Assembly: GCA_037447655.1 (NCBI GenBank)
Contig: JBBHKE010001671.1
Location: 124,001-188,000, forward strand
DNA from: Zygnema cylindricum
Lineage: Eukaryota; Streptophyta; Zygnematophyceae; Zygnematales; Zygnemataceae
Direction of reading: 5' to 3'
Length of the DNA stretch: 64,000 nucleotides
The notes beneath the pieces are model-generated. The model saw nothing but the letters and a program-made list of their open reading frames with translations, was not told where the DNA came from and did no database searches. Made by a program: the position numbers and the translations under genes. Shown here piece after piece: positions 55,301-59,945 of the stretch. Every line of letters starts with the position of its first letter. The first letter of the stretch is position 1.

Positions 55301-55693
55301 ATTGGAGAAAAAATTGCCTTCTAGAATTGACATGAACCTGATTATTTTCTTTCCTAAATTCCTAAACCTATCAGCACAAGCAATGCATTTTGTACATAAA
55401 TAATGGGAGTTTTTTTTGTTTTTTGGCATGTTTGTGATCAGGTTTGCCTCAAAGAAGGAGATTTGGGAAAAATTGTGGTGGGCTGCACTGGGCGAAAGCG
55501 GAAGGCCATCAGATTGACGCAAAAGGACAGCTGCAAGAGTCTTCAAAATTGCTTCATAAAGCCTGATAAAGTGTCAAGGAAAGACACATTTAAATCCTTA
55601 AACAATATACCATGCACAAAATTGTTATTGGTAACTATCTTGAAAAAATCTAATCCCGTCATCTGCGTTAGCAAAGATAGCCGATGTAAGTGA
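1305..55693 (+). CDS. Giant secreted modular protease: PPC x4 - Pro-rich stalk - LRR - EGF - C1A peptidase - EGF x2 - LysM x4 (34 exons)
   Basis: Exons: 1305-1368, 1846-2012, 4482-4649, 4882-4942, 5319-5482, 7152-7319, 7552-7612, 8003-8166, 11730-11897, 12105-12165, 12489-12652, 13460-13627, 13831-13891, 22945-28656, 31088-31126, 33411-33537, 34984-35055, 35271-35342, 46243-46314, 46676-46747, 46930-47001, 47202-47273, 48837-49189, 49811-49999, 50401-50630, 50870-51010, 51434-51653, 52826-53005, 53255-53398, 53600-53718, 54477-54566, 54823-54930, 55047-55262, 55442-55693. All join in phase; the total of 10,191 nt gives 3,396 residues and a TGA stop. Introns are GT-AG except one GC-AG. There is no transmembrane or kinase segment after the LRRs, so the product is probably secreted. 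LysM modules bind GlcNAc-type glycans in known families, and SPPP stalks are wall glycoproteins; a wall-bound protease is inferred. The weakest joins are 13891 to 22945 (poor acceptor) and the donors at 51011 and 53006. Splitting into two genes cannot be excluded without transcripts. Confidence 0.75.
1369..1845 (+). other. Intron 1
   Basis: A 477-bp GT-AG intron, phase 1. It contains a direct repeat of about 50 bp (about 1420-1475 and 1478-1530, sharing gggaaaaaaggcactccaat and ggataagatctag). Nothing else is recognised. Confidence 0.6.
1846..4942 (+). CDS. PPC-like domain 1 (exons 2-4)
   Basis: Exons 1846-2012, 4482-4649 and 4882-4942 (residues about 22-154). The module reads TPIVISSIPYYY, then a GSGPDVFFQY strand, then STCDVRNFDTVLSLYKN, NDDNGC, and VVDGR..SSFGTFSLRF. 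That layout (Asp-rich FDTVLSLY, NDDNGC, a Tyr-Ile-Val-Val-Asp-Gly strand and a closing GTFSL strand) matches the bacterial pre-peptidase C-terminal (PPC) beta-sandwich. The two conserved cysteines (STC, NGC) could pair. Inner introns are phase 0 and outer ones phase 1, so the cassette can duplicate without breaking the frame. The intron between its first two exons is 2.5 kb and contains a solo LTR. Confidence 0.75.
2013..4481 (+). other. Intron 2 (2.5 kb)
   Basis: Contains a minus-strand solo LTR (3091-3314). The rest has no coding signal beyond short random frames. A CT-rich patch lies at about 4210-4250. Confidence 0.6.
3091..3314 (-). mobile_element. Solo LTR of the TRIM family found at 42017-42530
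   Basis: In reverse complement it begins TGTTGGATTGGCACGT and ends GGAAATCTAACA, like the LTRs at 42017-42245 and 42303-42530. It keeps the order aatacggggt, aaatgggta, acatcgagctgg and an AGGTTCCAGGTTgGAGCC tract. The tRNA-like part is more diverged than in the 42-kb copy. 224 bp against 228-229 bp; no intact target duplication. Confidence 0.72.
5319..7612 (+). CDS. PPC-like domain 2 (exons 5-7)
   Basis: Exons 5319-5482, 7152-7319 and 7552-7612 (164, 168 and 61 nt; residues about 154-284). Acceptor cag|GA and donors GTAAAT, GTATGT and GTAAGA match those of unit 1. The second and third exons, and the 232-nt intron between them, are almost identical to unit 1 at a constant offset of 2,670 bp, so the duplication is recent. 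The family call is as for unit 1; a CUB-like or other beta-sandwich fold is the main alternative. Confidence 0.75.
5483..7151 (+). other. Intron between PPC2 exons 5 and 6
   Basis: 1.7 kb, AT-rich, no coding signal. Segments (about 5670-6350 and 6470-6560) are alignable with the intron at 8167-9010 and with 31960-32760, so they descend from the same cassette intron or a shared repeat. Confidence 0.5.
8003..12165 (+). CDS. PPC-like domain 3 (exons 8-10), with a GC-AG intron
   Basis: Exons 8003-8166, 11730-11897 and 12105-12165 (residues about 285-415). Same 164/168/61-nt cassette. The middle exon has STCHVRNFD instead of STCDV and NDDNGCDFWGS, and it ends at 11897 before GCAAGT. The other three units have GTATGT or GTAAGT at this exact place, so this is a GC-AG intron, with acceptor tttcag at 12104. 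The 3.6-kb intron before the middle exon holds a copia relic in antisense. Confidence 0.72.
8167..11729 (+). other. Intron between PPC3 exons 8 and 9 (3.6 kb)
   Basis: The first 0.85 kb is homologous to the intron of PPC unit 2. Then comes an antisense copia relic (about 9440-11260). The last 0.47 kb has no recognised content until the conserved pre-exon tract ending ggctggttcag. Confidence 0.55.
9440..11260 (-). pseudogene. Degenerate Ty1/copia pol relic, antisense inside the intron
   Basis: Minus-strand fragments in shifting frames read as copia reverse transcriptase: APVAKLAS, MEVQTAFLHGTLSEEI, FQPEGY and LLYGAKQTPR in order from about 10800 to about 10400, with an RNase H-like AVATGQLSQ..TAKWILNYLQGTKS tract near 9930-10030. 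Multiple stops and frameshifts; no LTRs recognised. Upstream, 10920-11260 encodes a Pro/Ser-rich stretch like the integrase-RT linker. Confidence 0.65.
12489..13891 (+). CDS. PPC-like domain 4 (exons 11-13)
   Basis: Exons 12489-12652, 13460-13627 and 13831-13891 (residues about 416-547). It has the same cassette lengths and phases. Sequence is more diverged than between units 1 and 2: VPYFYSGDSTGFPN, STCDVQYFDTVLSLYKN and VVDGRDSSSFGTFSLRIQ. The last donor GTAAGA at 13892 opens a 9-kb intron in phase 1, the phase at which the proline-rich exon is entered. Confidence 0.72.
12653..13459 (+). other. Intron between PPC4 exons 11 and 12
   Basis: 807 bp, AT-rich, no coding signal. Its last 60 bp share the pre-exon tract (gatgtgggctggttcag) with the other three units. 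Confidence 0.5.
15840..18090 (+). pseudogene. Copia relic Y (protease, integrase, RNase H fragments), nested in X
   Basis: Protease-like IIETSASHTC and YYADGKSV near 16660-16790. Pre-integrase zinc motif LCGGCAHGKNHKMPFPS near 17185-17235. Integrase VTFTDDLSKFTK near 17325-17365 with LDNVGEHV at the second Asp position. RNase H end ILWCDNQAAIAIASNP near 17860-17915. The stretch between integrase and RNase H is missing, so most of RT is deleted. Stops occur throughout. 16149-16310 carries about three imperfect 55-60-bp repeats. Confidence 0.7.
16310..16375. repeat. Microsatellite (CACAAAAA)n
   Basis: About seven uninterrupted 8-bp copies of cacaaaaa within the copia relic. Confidence 0.9.
18199..19159. 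mobile_element. Non-autonomous DNA-transposon-like element, 17-bp TIRs
   Basis: agggtactttcgcatgt at 18199-18215 is inverted at 19143-19159 with one mismatch. The inner right half contains repeated cgtcta/acgtc tracts. A second copy of the right end occupies 1-330, so the family is dispersed. No transposase frame. Confidence 0.6.
22945..28656 (+). CDS. Exon 14: giant proline-rich (SPPP, HRGP-like) stalk with about ten 96-residue repeats
   Basis: A single 5,712-nt exon encodes about 1,904 residues, rich in Pro, Ser, Leu, Thr, Lys and Arg and dominated by SPPP, PPKPP, PPRPPL and SPSPSP motifs. The frame opens directly after an in-frame TAA at 22941 and has no stop to 28656, where donor GTATGT follows in phase 1. 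From about 24300 to 27290 it consists of about ten near-identical 288- or 291-nt units (96 or 97 residues) containing PNPPLKPPVSLRSPPPKPPL and ILNAPPKPSLISPPS. Flanking proline sequence is irregular. Such sequences in plants and algae are prolyl-hydroxylated, glycosylated wall glycoproteins. The acceptor aacttaag at 22944 is weak but gives the right phase. Confidence 0.75.
29657..30707. mobile_element. Outer foldback element carrying a nested related element
   Basis: Outer ends ctacaccgcgaatcgtaa (29657-29674) and ttactattcgcggtgtaa (about 30690-30707) are inverted copies with two mismatches. Directly inside the left end sits a second element with its own perfect arms. Side-by-side insertion is an alternative to nesting. 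Non-coding, AT-rich. Confidence 0.55.
29675..30220. mobile_element. Inner MITE-like element, perfect 25-bp inverted arms
   Basis: 29675-29699 starts ctacaccgccaatcgctatt; 30196-30220 is its exact reverse complement. Element length is 546 bp. Same family as the element at 599-809. Confidence 0.75.
31088..31126 (+). CDS. Exon 15: proline micro-exon
   Basis: A 39-nt exon, phase 1 in and out, between ctcag (31087) and GTAAAA (31127). It encodes LPPPPRFGEWSPG and links the stalk to the LRR cap. Inclusion rests on splice sites, phase and proline content only. Confidence 0.55.
31127..33410 (+). other. Intron 15
   Basis: Contains a (CT)n then TA/CA-rich microsatellite at 31719-31850. A 0.8-kb segment (about 31960-32760) is similar to the PPC-cassette intron at 5670-6560. 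No coding region. Confidence 0.5.
31719..31850. repeat. (CT)n followed by TA/CA-rich microsatellite
   Basis: About eleven CT dinucleotides, then alternating tatatgtacatatgtgtatatacatac-type sequence. Confidence 0.9.
33411..33537 (+). CDS. Exon 16: LRR N-terminal cap
   Basis: Encodes GGILLKFKSGLIDKKDALSTW, then DVCLWKQVVC and VVIKL. This is the plant LRRNT_2 pattern LLxFKxGLxDxxxALSxW followed by CxWxxVxC. Acceptor atttcag, donor GTATGT. It ends in phase 2 inside a leucine codon, the standard junction of plant LRR exons. Confidence 0.85.
33538..34983 (+). other. Intron 16
   Basis: 1.4 kb between the LRR cap and LRR 1. Short open frames at 34165-34750 have no LRR pattern. Nothing else recognised. 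Confidence 0.45.
34984..35055 (+). CDS. Exon 17: LRR 1 (degenerate)
   Basis: A 72-nt, phase-2 exon between gatgtag and GTAAGT. It encodes LLASIVRGGNISEAITRLDTLREL: the second half (I..AITRLDTLREL) fits the LRR consensus, while the first half lacks the usual LxLxxN. It is accepted because length, phase and splice sites all match the following LRR exons. Confidence 0.62.
35271..35342 (+). CDS. Exon 18: LRR 2
   Basis: A 72-nt, phase-2 exon between caacag and GTAAGT, encoding DLSFNALNGPIPVSIGEM and RSLVSL. This is a textbook plant LRR (LxLSxNxLxGxIPxxI). The next intron, 10.9 kb, is filled with LTR elements. Confidence 0.9.
35480..36330 (+). pseudogene. Copia LTR/gag relic
   Basis: Gag N-terminal homology at about 36010-36170: FKFNGQYFYSWKYQLENV then SIWSILDGSESEPTDATANA, the copia Gag pattern (NG.NY..W..QM), broken by stops. 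It is preceded by an LTR-like tract with TATATAAAG near 35915. The gag resembles that of element X at 14930. Confidence 0.6.
36622..37100 (-). repeat. 3' LTR of the full-length copia
   Basis: Starts tgaaattttgtgg and ends cctcttttcctca on the + strand. It carries a box-B-like ggttcaaatctggacc with no complete tRNA fold around it. Confidence 0.8.
37107..37922 (-). pseudogene. copia RNase H / C-terminal RT part
   Basis: YRQIVGRLIYFMNC, RLDIAAAVGVLSR and TTWSDASYGD (RNase H Asp), TTGYVLQIGSGACCWSSKQQ, then after a stop VFCDNQAAISIAANPKHHF and DLMTKPVPSPK. The order is the copia RNase H. Interrupted at about 37455 and elsewhere. Confidence 0.85.
38039..38710 (-). pseudogene. copia reverse transcriptase
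   Basis: Starts near 38700 with the EAINTPESSRW linker end, then YKWVFKLKLNPD, VAKDMEIHQMDIKTAL, LIKSLYGLKQAPRQSN and the palm motif FIAIYEDDLLVLSKS (YEDD where most copia have YVDD). Stops occur near 38335, 38490 and 38505. Confidence 0.85.
38738..39106 (-). pseudogene. copia integrase-RT linker
   Basis: An acidic, low-complexity stretch (FDFENEEKEDGE, SEATPQYEVETDED, GGRRSSKRLQER) at the place where copia polyproteins have a variable Ser/Glu-rich linker. Confidence 0.7.
39303..39944 (-). pseudogene. copia integrase
   Basis: Pre-integrase zinc motif WYKRLGHVHLDRL and CSGCAQGKIHKLPFP, then core Asp in MLTITDDWSRYTKVYF, second Asp in EIRSDNGKEYTS, and Glu in QNGVAERVNRTL. The D-D-E set is present. 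Frame break near 39730. Confidence 0.9.
39981..40350 (-). pseudogene. copia aspartic protease
   Basis: IIDSGASMHMC at about 40335-40305 followed by VEIEYGDGRVETTSLVGTL and SDVLYIPQLNKNLVS. It sits in another frame from gag: the gag frame runs into a TAG within the same bases, so an indel separates the two. Confidence 0.85.
40325..41533 (-). CDS. copia Gag
   Basis: Open from the ATG at 41533-41531 (MGPPSRVPIFDGLDF) to 40325, about 402 residues. UBN2/Gag-like body: KLLILKSIAKG, SSPQIWISQV, TLMMKLLEEYENIINRL. Gly/Arg-rich stretch, then CCHC knuckle CHLCKTPGHYMADC. The start codon lies inside the primer-binding site. An upstream in-frame ATG at 41557 would fall in the LTR. Confidence 0.8.
   Translation of the reverse strand: MGPPSRVPIFDGLDFLYREMMMEGELFEKHLWGIVSGQIRCPPPLGFGETRFFGTSASTVGRTAATITEDEDEEGEEIVIEGEKGGVATQVTPLPKGISTAAPPTTATRVETERSEYEKWNYKDKVAKLLILKSIAKGIAIPLMHVKSSPQIWISQVNKYKSGSLQQQQLAENKIAANIYKGGSMNNYCNDLEALFGELESAGNSCSKRQRVNTLMMKLLEEYENIINRLQDIGDSNWKWDDTVGMILVKESTIELRRGSLKVKALSERADWRNRDEERGKDPYQNFGGSGQGGGRFDRQGRGTSRGGLCHLCKTPGHYMADCVRLADLRLKDGQGTYKDGGKKNAFLTEVLDEEVKEKIEPEEELEELLINPKNTENMSTFHGDKSVLSEERGIHPRMGRS
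41523..41537 (-). other. Primer-binding site, half-tRNA initiator-Met type
   Basis: On the + strand ggtgggcccataacc, the same 15 bases as the anticodon arm of plant initiator tRNA-Met. On the element strand the complement directly follows the LTR end (...tttca). Drosophila copia uses a cleaved 5' half of tRNA-iMet the same way. Confidence 0.8.
41538..42014 (-). repeat. 5' LTR of the full-length copia
   Basis: Starts tgaaattttgtgg and ends cttttttcaaca on the + strand. Matches 36622-37100 over its full length. Confidence 0.85.
42017..42530 (+). mobile_element. TRIM (miniature LTR retrotransposon)
   Basis: Two 228/229-bp LTRs (42017-42245 and 42303-42530), TGTTGGATTGG..GGAAATCTAACA, flank only 57 bp. 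Those 57 bp contain a primer site directly after LTR 1 (tggtattagagcc, matching the usual plant iMet site tggtatcagagc but for one base) and a purine tract gtgagggggg directly before LTR 2. There is no coding capacity, which defines a TRIM. It begins 2 bp from the end of the copia LTR; no target duplication is evident. Confidence 0.88.
42122..42193 (+). other. tRNA-like cloverleaf inside the TRIM LTR
   Basis: Folds by eye into all four arms: acceptor gagctgg/ccggctc (7 bp with one G-T), D arm gcat/gtgc with loop agtggta, anticodon arm ttcgc/gtgaa with loop agctgaa, variable aggtc, T arm ccagg/cctgg with loop ttcaaac, then A. Box A and box B are both present. Position 33 is G instead of T, so decoding function (CTG anticodon) is doubtful. 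The second LTR copy has lost the acceptor pairing. Confidence 0.7.
42540..45570 (+). pseudogene. Degenerate copia relic, sense strand
   Basis: Gag-like fragments at 42585-43080. Protease WLLDTGASEHM at 43475-43510. Pre-integrase-like LWHQRLEHHHTDDMR near 43970-44010. Integrase-like HPDVWVPT and VTFINAYTRMTLIYL near 44160-44275. Integrase end NGIFHESTNAYTIQQCG, LLDASLPTIFWAEGI near 45375-45520. Numerous stops; no LTRs found. Confidence 0.65.
43241..43345. repeat. Tandem duplication of about 58 bp
   Basis: Two copies of a purine-rich unit sharing gcgagatcagattagata and agacagcaaataa, within the copia relic. Confidence 0.75.
46243..46314 (+). CDS. Exon 19: LRR 3
   Basis: A 72-nt, phase-2 exon between tgacag and GTAAGT, encoding NLGNNQLTGGIPTSIQNL and TSLKQL. 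It continues the LRR after the transposon-filled intron. Confidence 0.9.
46676..46747 (+). CDS. Exon 20: LRR 4
   Basis: A 72-nt, phase-2 exon between cgacag and GTAAGT, encoding RLSSNSLTGSIPSVMMSL and PRLQNL. Confidence 0.9.
46930..47001 (+). CDS. Exon 21: LRR 5
   Basis: A 72-nt, phase-2 exon between tttcag and GTGAGT, encoding YLDDNNFSGTLPPNIGSL and NRLRV. Confidence 0.9.
47202..47273 (+). CDS. Exon 22: LRR 6
   Basis: A 72-nt, phase-2 exon between tttcag and GTGAGT, encoding DLSFNNFVGTIPKSFGSL and KKLED. Confidence 0.9.
47274..48836 (+). other. Intron 22
   Basis: 1.6 kb between LRR 6 and the final LRR exon. No LRR-like exon or known repeat was found in it. Confidence 0.5.
48837..49189 (+). 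CDS. Exon 23: last LRR, C-terminal cap and EGF-like module 1
   Basis: A 353-nt exon, phase 2 in and phase 1 out (residues about 2650-2768). It starts with NLRNNLLTGNFV and VDVSNNFLSG, continues to the cap motif NGNPSCAF, and then has a Cys-rich stretch ending VCGGHGYC, PCTCDVGYS and STC, an EGF-like spacing. Plant LRR receptor kinases would have a membrane segment here; none is present. Donor GTAAGT at 49190. Confidence 0.85.
49811..51653 (+). CDS. Papain-type (C1A) cysteine peptidase domain (exons 24-27)
   Basis: Exons 49811-49999, 50401-50630, 50870-51010 and 51434-51653. Family landmarks are in order: NWNWEKRRAVTAIKDQQNC (oxyanion Gln about 2827), SICWIFAS (nucleophile Cys about 2833), CTVGGWPTEAFEY (the GCxGG region), VDHAVVVVGY (His about 2969) and WLIRNSWGPNWGDKGY (Asn about 2989). 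Cys-His spacing of 136 is close to papain's 134. The usual GSCW is SICW. No I29 inhibitor prodomain (ERFNIN) is visible: the about 45 residues before the domain are unlike it, so latency, if any, comes from another part. The donor at 51011 (GTGATA) is unusual but is the only GT that keeps frame and homology. The catalytic set is complete, so activity is likely. Confidence 0.9.
51605..51860. repeat. 50-bp tandem repeat spanning an exon end and its splice donor
   Basis: About four diverging copies of ataaataccttgccagc...attgtgaa...caagtaagaa. The first lies in exon 27 and ends with its donor; copies 2-4 lie in the intron and include further gtaaga-like sites. Confidence 0.8.
51654..52825 (+). 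other. Intron 27, with possible alternative stop
   Basis: If the GTAAGA donor at 51654 is not used, translation ends at TAA 51662-51664 after Ser-Lys-Lys, giving a form without EGF 2-3 and LysM. The remainder is AT-rich with no recognised feature. Confidence 0.5.
52826..53005 (+). CDS. Exon 28: EGF-like module 2
   Basis: A 180-nt exon, phase 1 on both sides, after tttgcag. It encodes DPCNLNNFASN, then NPCGNGDCIPSG, LCRCGDNFVAV and QTCAPG. Six cysteines in CxC-type EGF spacing follow the peptidase. The donor G|GTTTAT is weak. The symmetric phase allows skipping or duplication of the module. Confidence 0.72.
53255..53398 (+). CDS. Exon 29: EGF-like module 3
   Basis: A 144-nt exon, phase 1 on both sides, after cttgcag and before GTGAGA. 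It encodes NPCTFASKNPCGVGSC, YLCICPIGYSPS and LTCVPG, six cysteines in EGF-like order. It resembles exon 28 and probably arose by exon duplication. Confidence 0.8.
53600..55693 (+). CDS. C-terminal LysM-like modules 1-4 (exons 30-34) and stop codon
   Basis: Exons 53600-53718, 54477-54566, 54823-54930, 55047-55262 and 55442-55693 (residues about 3136-3396), all joined in phase 0 after the first. Module 1 has FYTVPESGNVTCNLI..YGISKEEFVKQN then LNCTAPLVPGTTVNV. Module 2 has YTVAEDDTCDSIQTLF and LDC. Module 3 has SYEVKPEDTCSSI. Module 4 has LTQKDSCKSL, LNNIPCT and VICVSKD. Each repeats the eukaryotic LysM pattern Y(T)V..DTC.SI plus CxxxxxG-type cysteines and a V(C)I/V strand, though degenerate. 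LysM binds chitin-type glycans in known families. The protein ends at TGA 55691-55693. Fusions of papain-type peptidases with LysM occur in volvocine green algae. Confidence 0.78.
53719..54476 (+). other. Intron 30
   Basis: 758 bp. Around 54270-54320 a minus-strand tract (agcccgggtatctcaccc..gagcatatttgac) matches 31967-32005 and, loosely, 8390-8427: a dispersed repeat. Confidence 0.5.
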
Positions 55694-58600
55694 AGATGCG
55701 GAAAGTTTAGGAGCGTTACTATCTTGCTATGAATCAGTTCAGATTTAAAAAAAAAAAAAAAACAGTCAAACTGCTAAAATTTACAGAATTGACATCAATA
55801 GTGCTAAAAAAATATATCCTTTTGGTGCTATTGGAAATTTGTATGATTCCTATTTTCAGACTTGATATAACTTCACATGGAAAATGGCTACAATCTAGAC
55901 CAATGTACATTATATTTTCATTTATGTATGTTTTGATATTCAGGTTAGGAATATAAATCGGATCAGTTTGGTGCAATCTATCGTAATGAACGATAAAGCA
56001 TTACCTACTTCAAGCGATGTATTAATGGAAACATGGCTGGGAACATAAAAGCCCATCCTGGTTAGATACAGAACTGAAGAGAGAGAGGGAGAGTGGGATG
56101 CATGGATTGGTTAAAGATATACAGAATGGAACATACTAAAATGGTTCAAGTTGCCTTATAAGTCTGAAAATTTAGCAAGCATTCCTGCTTGTTGAGAAAT
56201 TGGTGTTACTGTGTTTAGCTTTTCATGTGCCTTTTAATCTCTGTTTAGAAAAAAGGGAGAGGAAGGGGGAGGAAGGGGGAGGAGGAGAGGTAAAGGAAGG
56301 AAGAAAATGATATCGAGGGGAGAGGGAAAAGAAGAGAGAGGGGGTGTAGGAAACGGTAAGGGAGAAGGAGAGGGAGACGGAATAAAAAAGAGTGATAGAG
56401 GGAGAGGAAGAGAAAGGGAGAGAGAGGGCCAAGATAATGGAGAGGGAGAAGGAAGACGACTAGGAGACGGAGAGGGTAAGACAGAGGGGCCGGGAAAGTG
56501 AGAGGCTGATGGAGAGGTAGAGGGAGAGGGGGAGATAGAGGAGATAAGGGAAAAGGAGAGGGAGAAGGAGAGGGAGAAGGAGAGGGAGAAGGAGAGGGAG
56601 AAGGAGAGGGAGAGGAAAAGGGGGAGATGTAAGACAAGGATGAGGAGGAGGGAGAGGGGAAAAGAAATTGAGCGGAAGAGGAAGAGAGAGAGGAAGAGGA
56701 AGAGAGAGGGAGAGGAAGAGAGAGAGGGAAATGAAGAGAGAGAGGGAGAAGAGACAAAAATGGATTGGGCAAGAGAGGGAGAGAGGGAGCCTAGGAGGGG
56801 TCAAAAGAGAGCGTTGGAGGGTGGGAGGAACGGGGTGTTATAGGTAATTAGCGTCGGGCTCCTCTGTTCCTTTCACGTGAATCCTCACGTCTGTCATTTC
56901 ACCTTTTGTCATTTTCATGCTTGTTTGTGTTACATTACTTTCTCGGACGTCAAACATTTACTATGATATCTTTATCCCAAAGTCCAAATATTTGTTTCTT
57001 TAAATGACTATCTTTTATTTCATTGTTACTTTTTGATCCGGTCTCACTCACTTTTGTATTACACCCCTTTGTGCCCATTGGAATTTGTTAAGATCCTTCC
57101 AAAATAGTACCCTTAAATTGCACGTTACTCTCAACAATAATTAGTACTGTGTGACTTTGTATAAAGGAACTCTTCTCATTAAGACACTCATCCCAAATTA
57201 ATACATTTCATCAAATGCATCGGGAGATTTTTTTTCTTGTCTACTCTCATGGCTTCAAGGGCTCCACATCCAACAGAAGGAGAGGAATGTTTTTATTTTT
57301 TCCATTTTTCCATTTTTTACTTAATCTTTTTCATATATAAAATTTCCATTTTTTTGAATTCAATTCATTTGTATATTTTCAAGTAAGGTGGGACAAACAT
57401 TCTTACCACCATTGCCAGCAAATTTGAAAATTTCAATTACAATCTAAAAAATCCCGCAATAGATTTCACATACTCAAGATTTGACACCTAGCACTCCTCA
57501 CTAAAAAAGAGAGGGTAGTTGGAAGGGAGGGAAAAGGGAAGGGAGAGAACGGAAATTTGGGGGAGAGAGGGATGGAGGGTGGGCCGGTGGGCGTGCGGGC
57601 GGGCGGGCTGACGCGGGTGAGAGGAGAAAAATGGAGGGAAGTGAAGGAGAGAAGGCTTAAATTTTTGTATCAGTACTGTACCTCTTTTCATTTTGGTGTG
57701 CATAGACCGTCCAAATGTCATAGAGATTTCTGTCGCCTATCTTCATTGGCTGCTTTTTTGATAAGTGTTTTTTTGCTTGGTCGTATTTCAAAAGTATAGC
57801 GTGTTTCGGTGAAGATAAAAAAAGTACAAAATAGTTTATTCTATTTCGAAGTGTATAAAACCTAATTTAAGTGTCGCTTACAATTTATTGTTAATTCACT
57901 GTTAATTGCTGGTATTTTTTTAGTGGGAGATCACATTTTCCTTTATATTTGACGGTAATTTAAGTGTCAAATGTTCAAAAACGATATTTTTTAAGCATTG
58001 TACATGTTCACGCGTCACTTCATTACCAAATACAAGTTAACGTTATTGTTGGCGCCTAACAACTATTTAAAATTAACTTTACAAAATGAAGTGTCATGTG
58101 GACGTCATGTACGAATGTATGTGTTACATATGTCAACTTCTACAAACATTATGAATAGTGGCTAACAAACATTACGAGGTTTACTAATTAACGTAAATTT
58201 TTCTTCCATGTCGATAACACTAATTTATGGTTTTGGGCCAGAACTAGCAACAACAAAAATTGATGTCACCAATGGTATAATGATGGGATGTACGCCTCCC
58301 CTACATTCATTATTTTGGTTGGTATCACGAATGCCTATATTAAGATGTTGAAAATAGCATAGAGGTTTCATTCTTAGTATGCGCACGATTGAAACGCATA
58401 AAAAAGAATGCATATGCGCATTTTTCAATATTTTAGATTTTTTTAAATGCGTTGACCGACTATGACTTAATTATAAAAAAATATATACGAAAAACTCGAA
58501 AACATTTAATCAAAATGAAATATAATACGACAACTTAAACTATTAATCGAAAGTTCGAAACTCCAAAGATTACCAACGACCTCGGTGCCTCATCACCGAA

Positions 58601-58880
58601 ATAGTGAACCAGCAACCAGCGACTAGACTCCCTCGACACTTAAACAGGGAATTACCAGTCAGCGACCAGGTTGCCTCGTTGCTGGTTCAACATTACAGCA
58701 TGGCTCCATTACAGCATGTTCACATTTAATAATTTAAAATCGACAATTGGAGCAACAAATGGCCATGTTACAAGATTTTAACTTTGAAAAAAGAAAAAAT
58801 TATAATTGAAGCAAAAATAACCGATTTTGTATTCATATGAGGGAAATGGTATAGTTTACACATAAAAATTTGGTCAACTC
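55694..58880. other. 3' flank without recognised genes
   Basis: Includes the polypurine tract at 56248-56835 and a G-rich patch at 57500-57650. No conserved coding sequence; a polyadenylation site for the large gene should lie in the first few hundred bases but none can be named. Confidence 0.5.
56248..56835 (+). repeat. Polypurine tract (GGGAGA/GAGGGA-rich)
   Basis: Nearly 590 bp in which the + strand is almost only G and A, including five tandem copies of ggagagggagaa near 56550-56610. Open frames on either strand here are composition artefacts. Confidence 0.9.
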
Positions 58881-58881
58881 A

Positions 58882-59945
58882 TTAACGGCCGTGAATGGAG
58901 CTACAACATTTACCACTAAACTCTAAATCTAAGTCATCCATGTTTTTTTCCGACTCCTCTTCCACTACATTCCCTTCCACTTCCACTACATTCCCTTCCA
59001 CTTCCACTACCACCCCTTCCTCTTGCACTATCCCCCCTTCCTCTTCCTCCCATGTTATTATAGCCTCTTCATACCTAACATCCGTGGTTTGATGTGCTAA
59101 CTTGAGACTGCTAAAGACCCAAACCAGGTCATTGGCCCTCTTAGCCGTCAGCCTGTTCCGTTTTTTAGAGTGAATATGGTCATAGGTTGACCAATTCCTG
59201 TCACATGAGCTCGTAACGGAGCATTGGGCAAGGACCCTAGTTGTTACCTTTTGCAAGATAGGGGTGAGAGCCCCAAACTCTAGCCACCACTTCCACCTTG
59301 GCATCATCTTTGCACAAAATTTTGTTACCTCCCCTATGAAATACAGCCTTAAAAACACCTAAACTTAGTTTACTCAATATAAGTCGCGGTTTGGTCTTCC
59401 ACACGCAGTAACATCCTCTGAAGGATAATGTGGAAGCCTTTCATGACTTTCACATTGGTTTGTTGCCATATTCAAAACTTTAGTACTTGGGATCACGTAC
59501 ACAGTCAATTGTATGTATGGGGCTATATGCCATCCCCCATCTAGCCAACCAAGATGTCTTTAACTCCTCCAAAGGGTGCTCTCCTTCGTAACATCCTTCT
59601 CCCCATTGGTTGATATATTATTGAAGTCTTGACCAATCATATGAAAACCATAATAAACCTTCCCCACATTTGGGGCCCCTTTGTCGCACTCCCTCATCAA
59701 TCGTTCCACAAGCTTTGAAACTATTATAGCTTCCTTCACTCTCATCCAAAATCTCGAGCACAAAATGTGGCCCTTGATCTTGGTCCCTTTGGAATTATAT
59801 TCAGGCTTGCCCATCCACTACTTGTAGTTATCATCAAACATTAAGCGCTTGAGGCTATCTTTCACCTCAAAAATCCTTTGGAGCATGATAAAATTTGTTG
59901 CAAACCGAGTCTCTCCATGTTTCAAAAGTCAAAGTATTAAGATTT
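58882..59945 (-). pseudogene. hAT transposase relic
   Basis: Reading from 59945 down: KHGETRFATNFIMLQRIFE, DSLKRLMFDDNY, then GHILCSRFWMRVKEAI, LRECDKGAPNVGKVYY; after stops, WKWWLEFGALTPILQKVTTR and the hAT dimerisation signature SSCDRNWSTYDHIHSKKRN, RANDLVWVFSSL. It ends in an acidic tail with a repeated VEVEGNVV unit. The N-terminal BED finger and catalytic start are absent, and stops separate the parts. Confidence 0.8.

Noticed and set aside
56223-56804. Ser/Pro/Leu-rich minus-strand frames
   Set aside because: Translation of a polypurine simple repeat; no complexity or homology.
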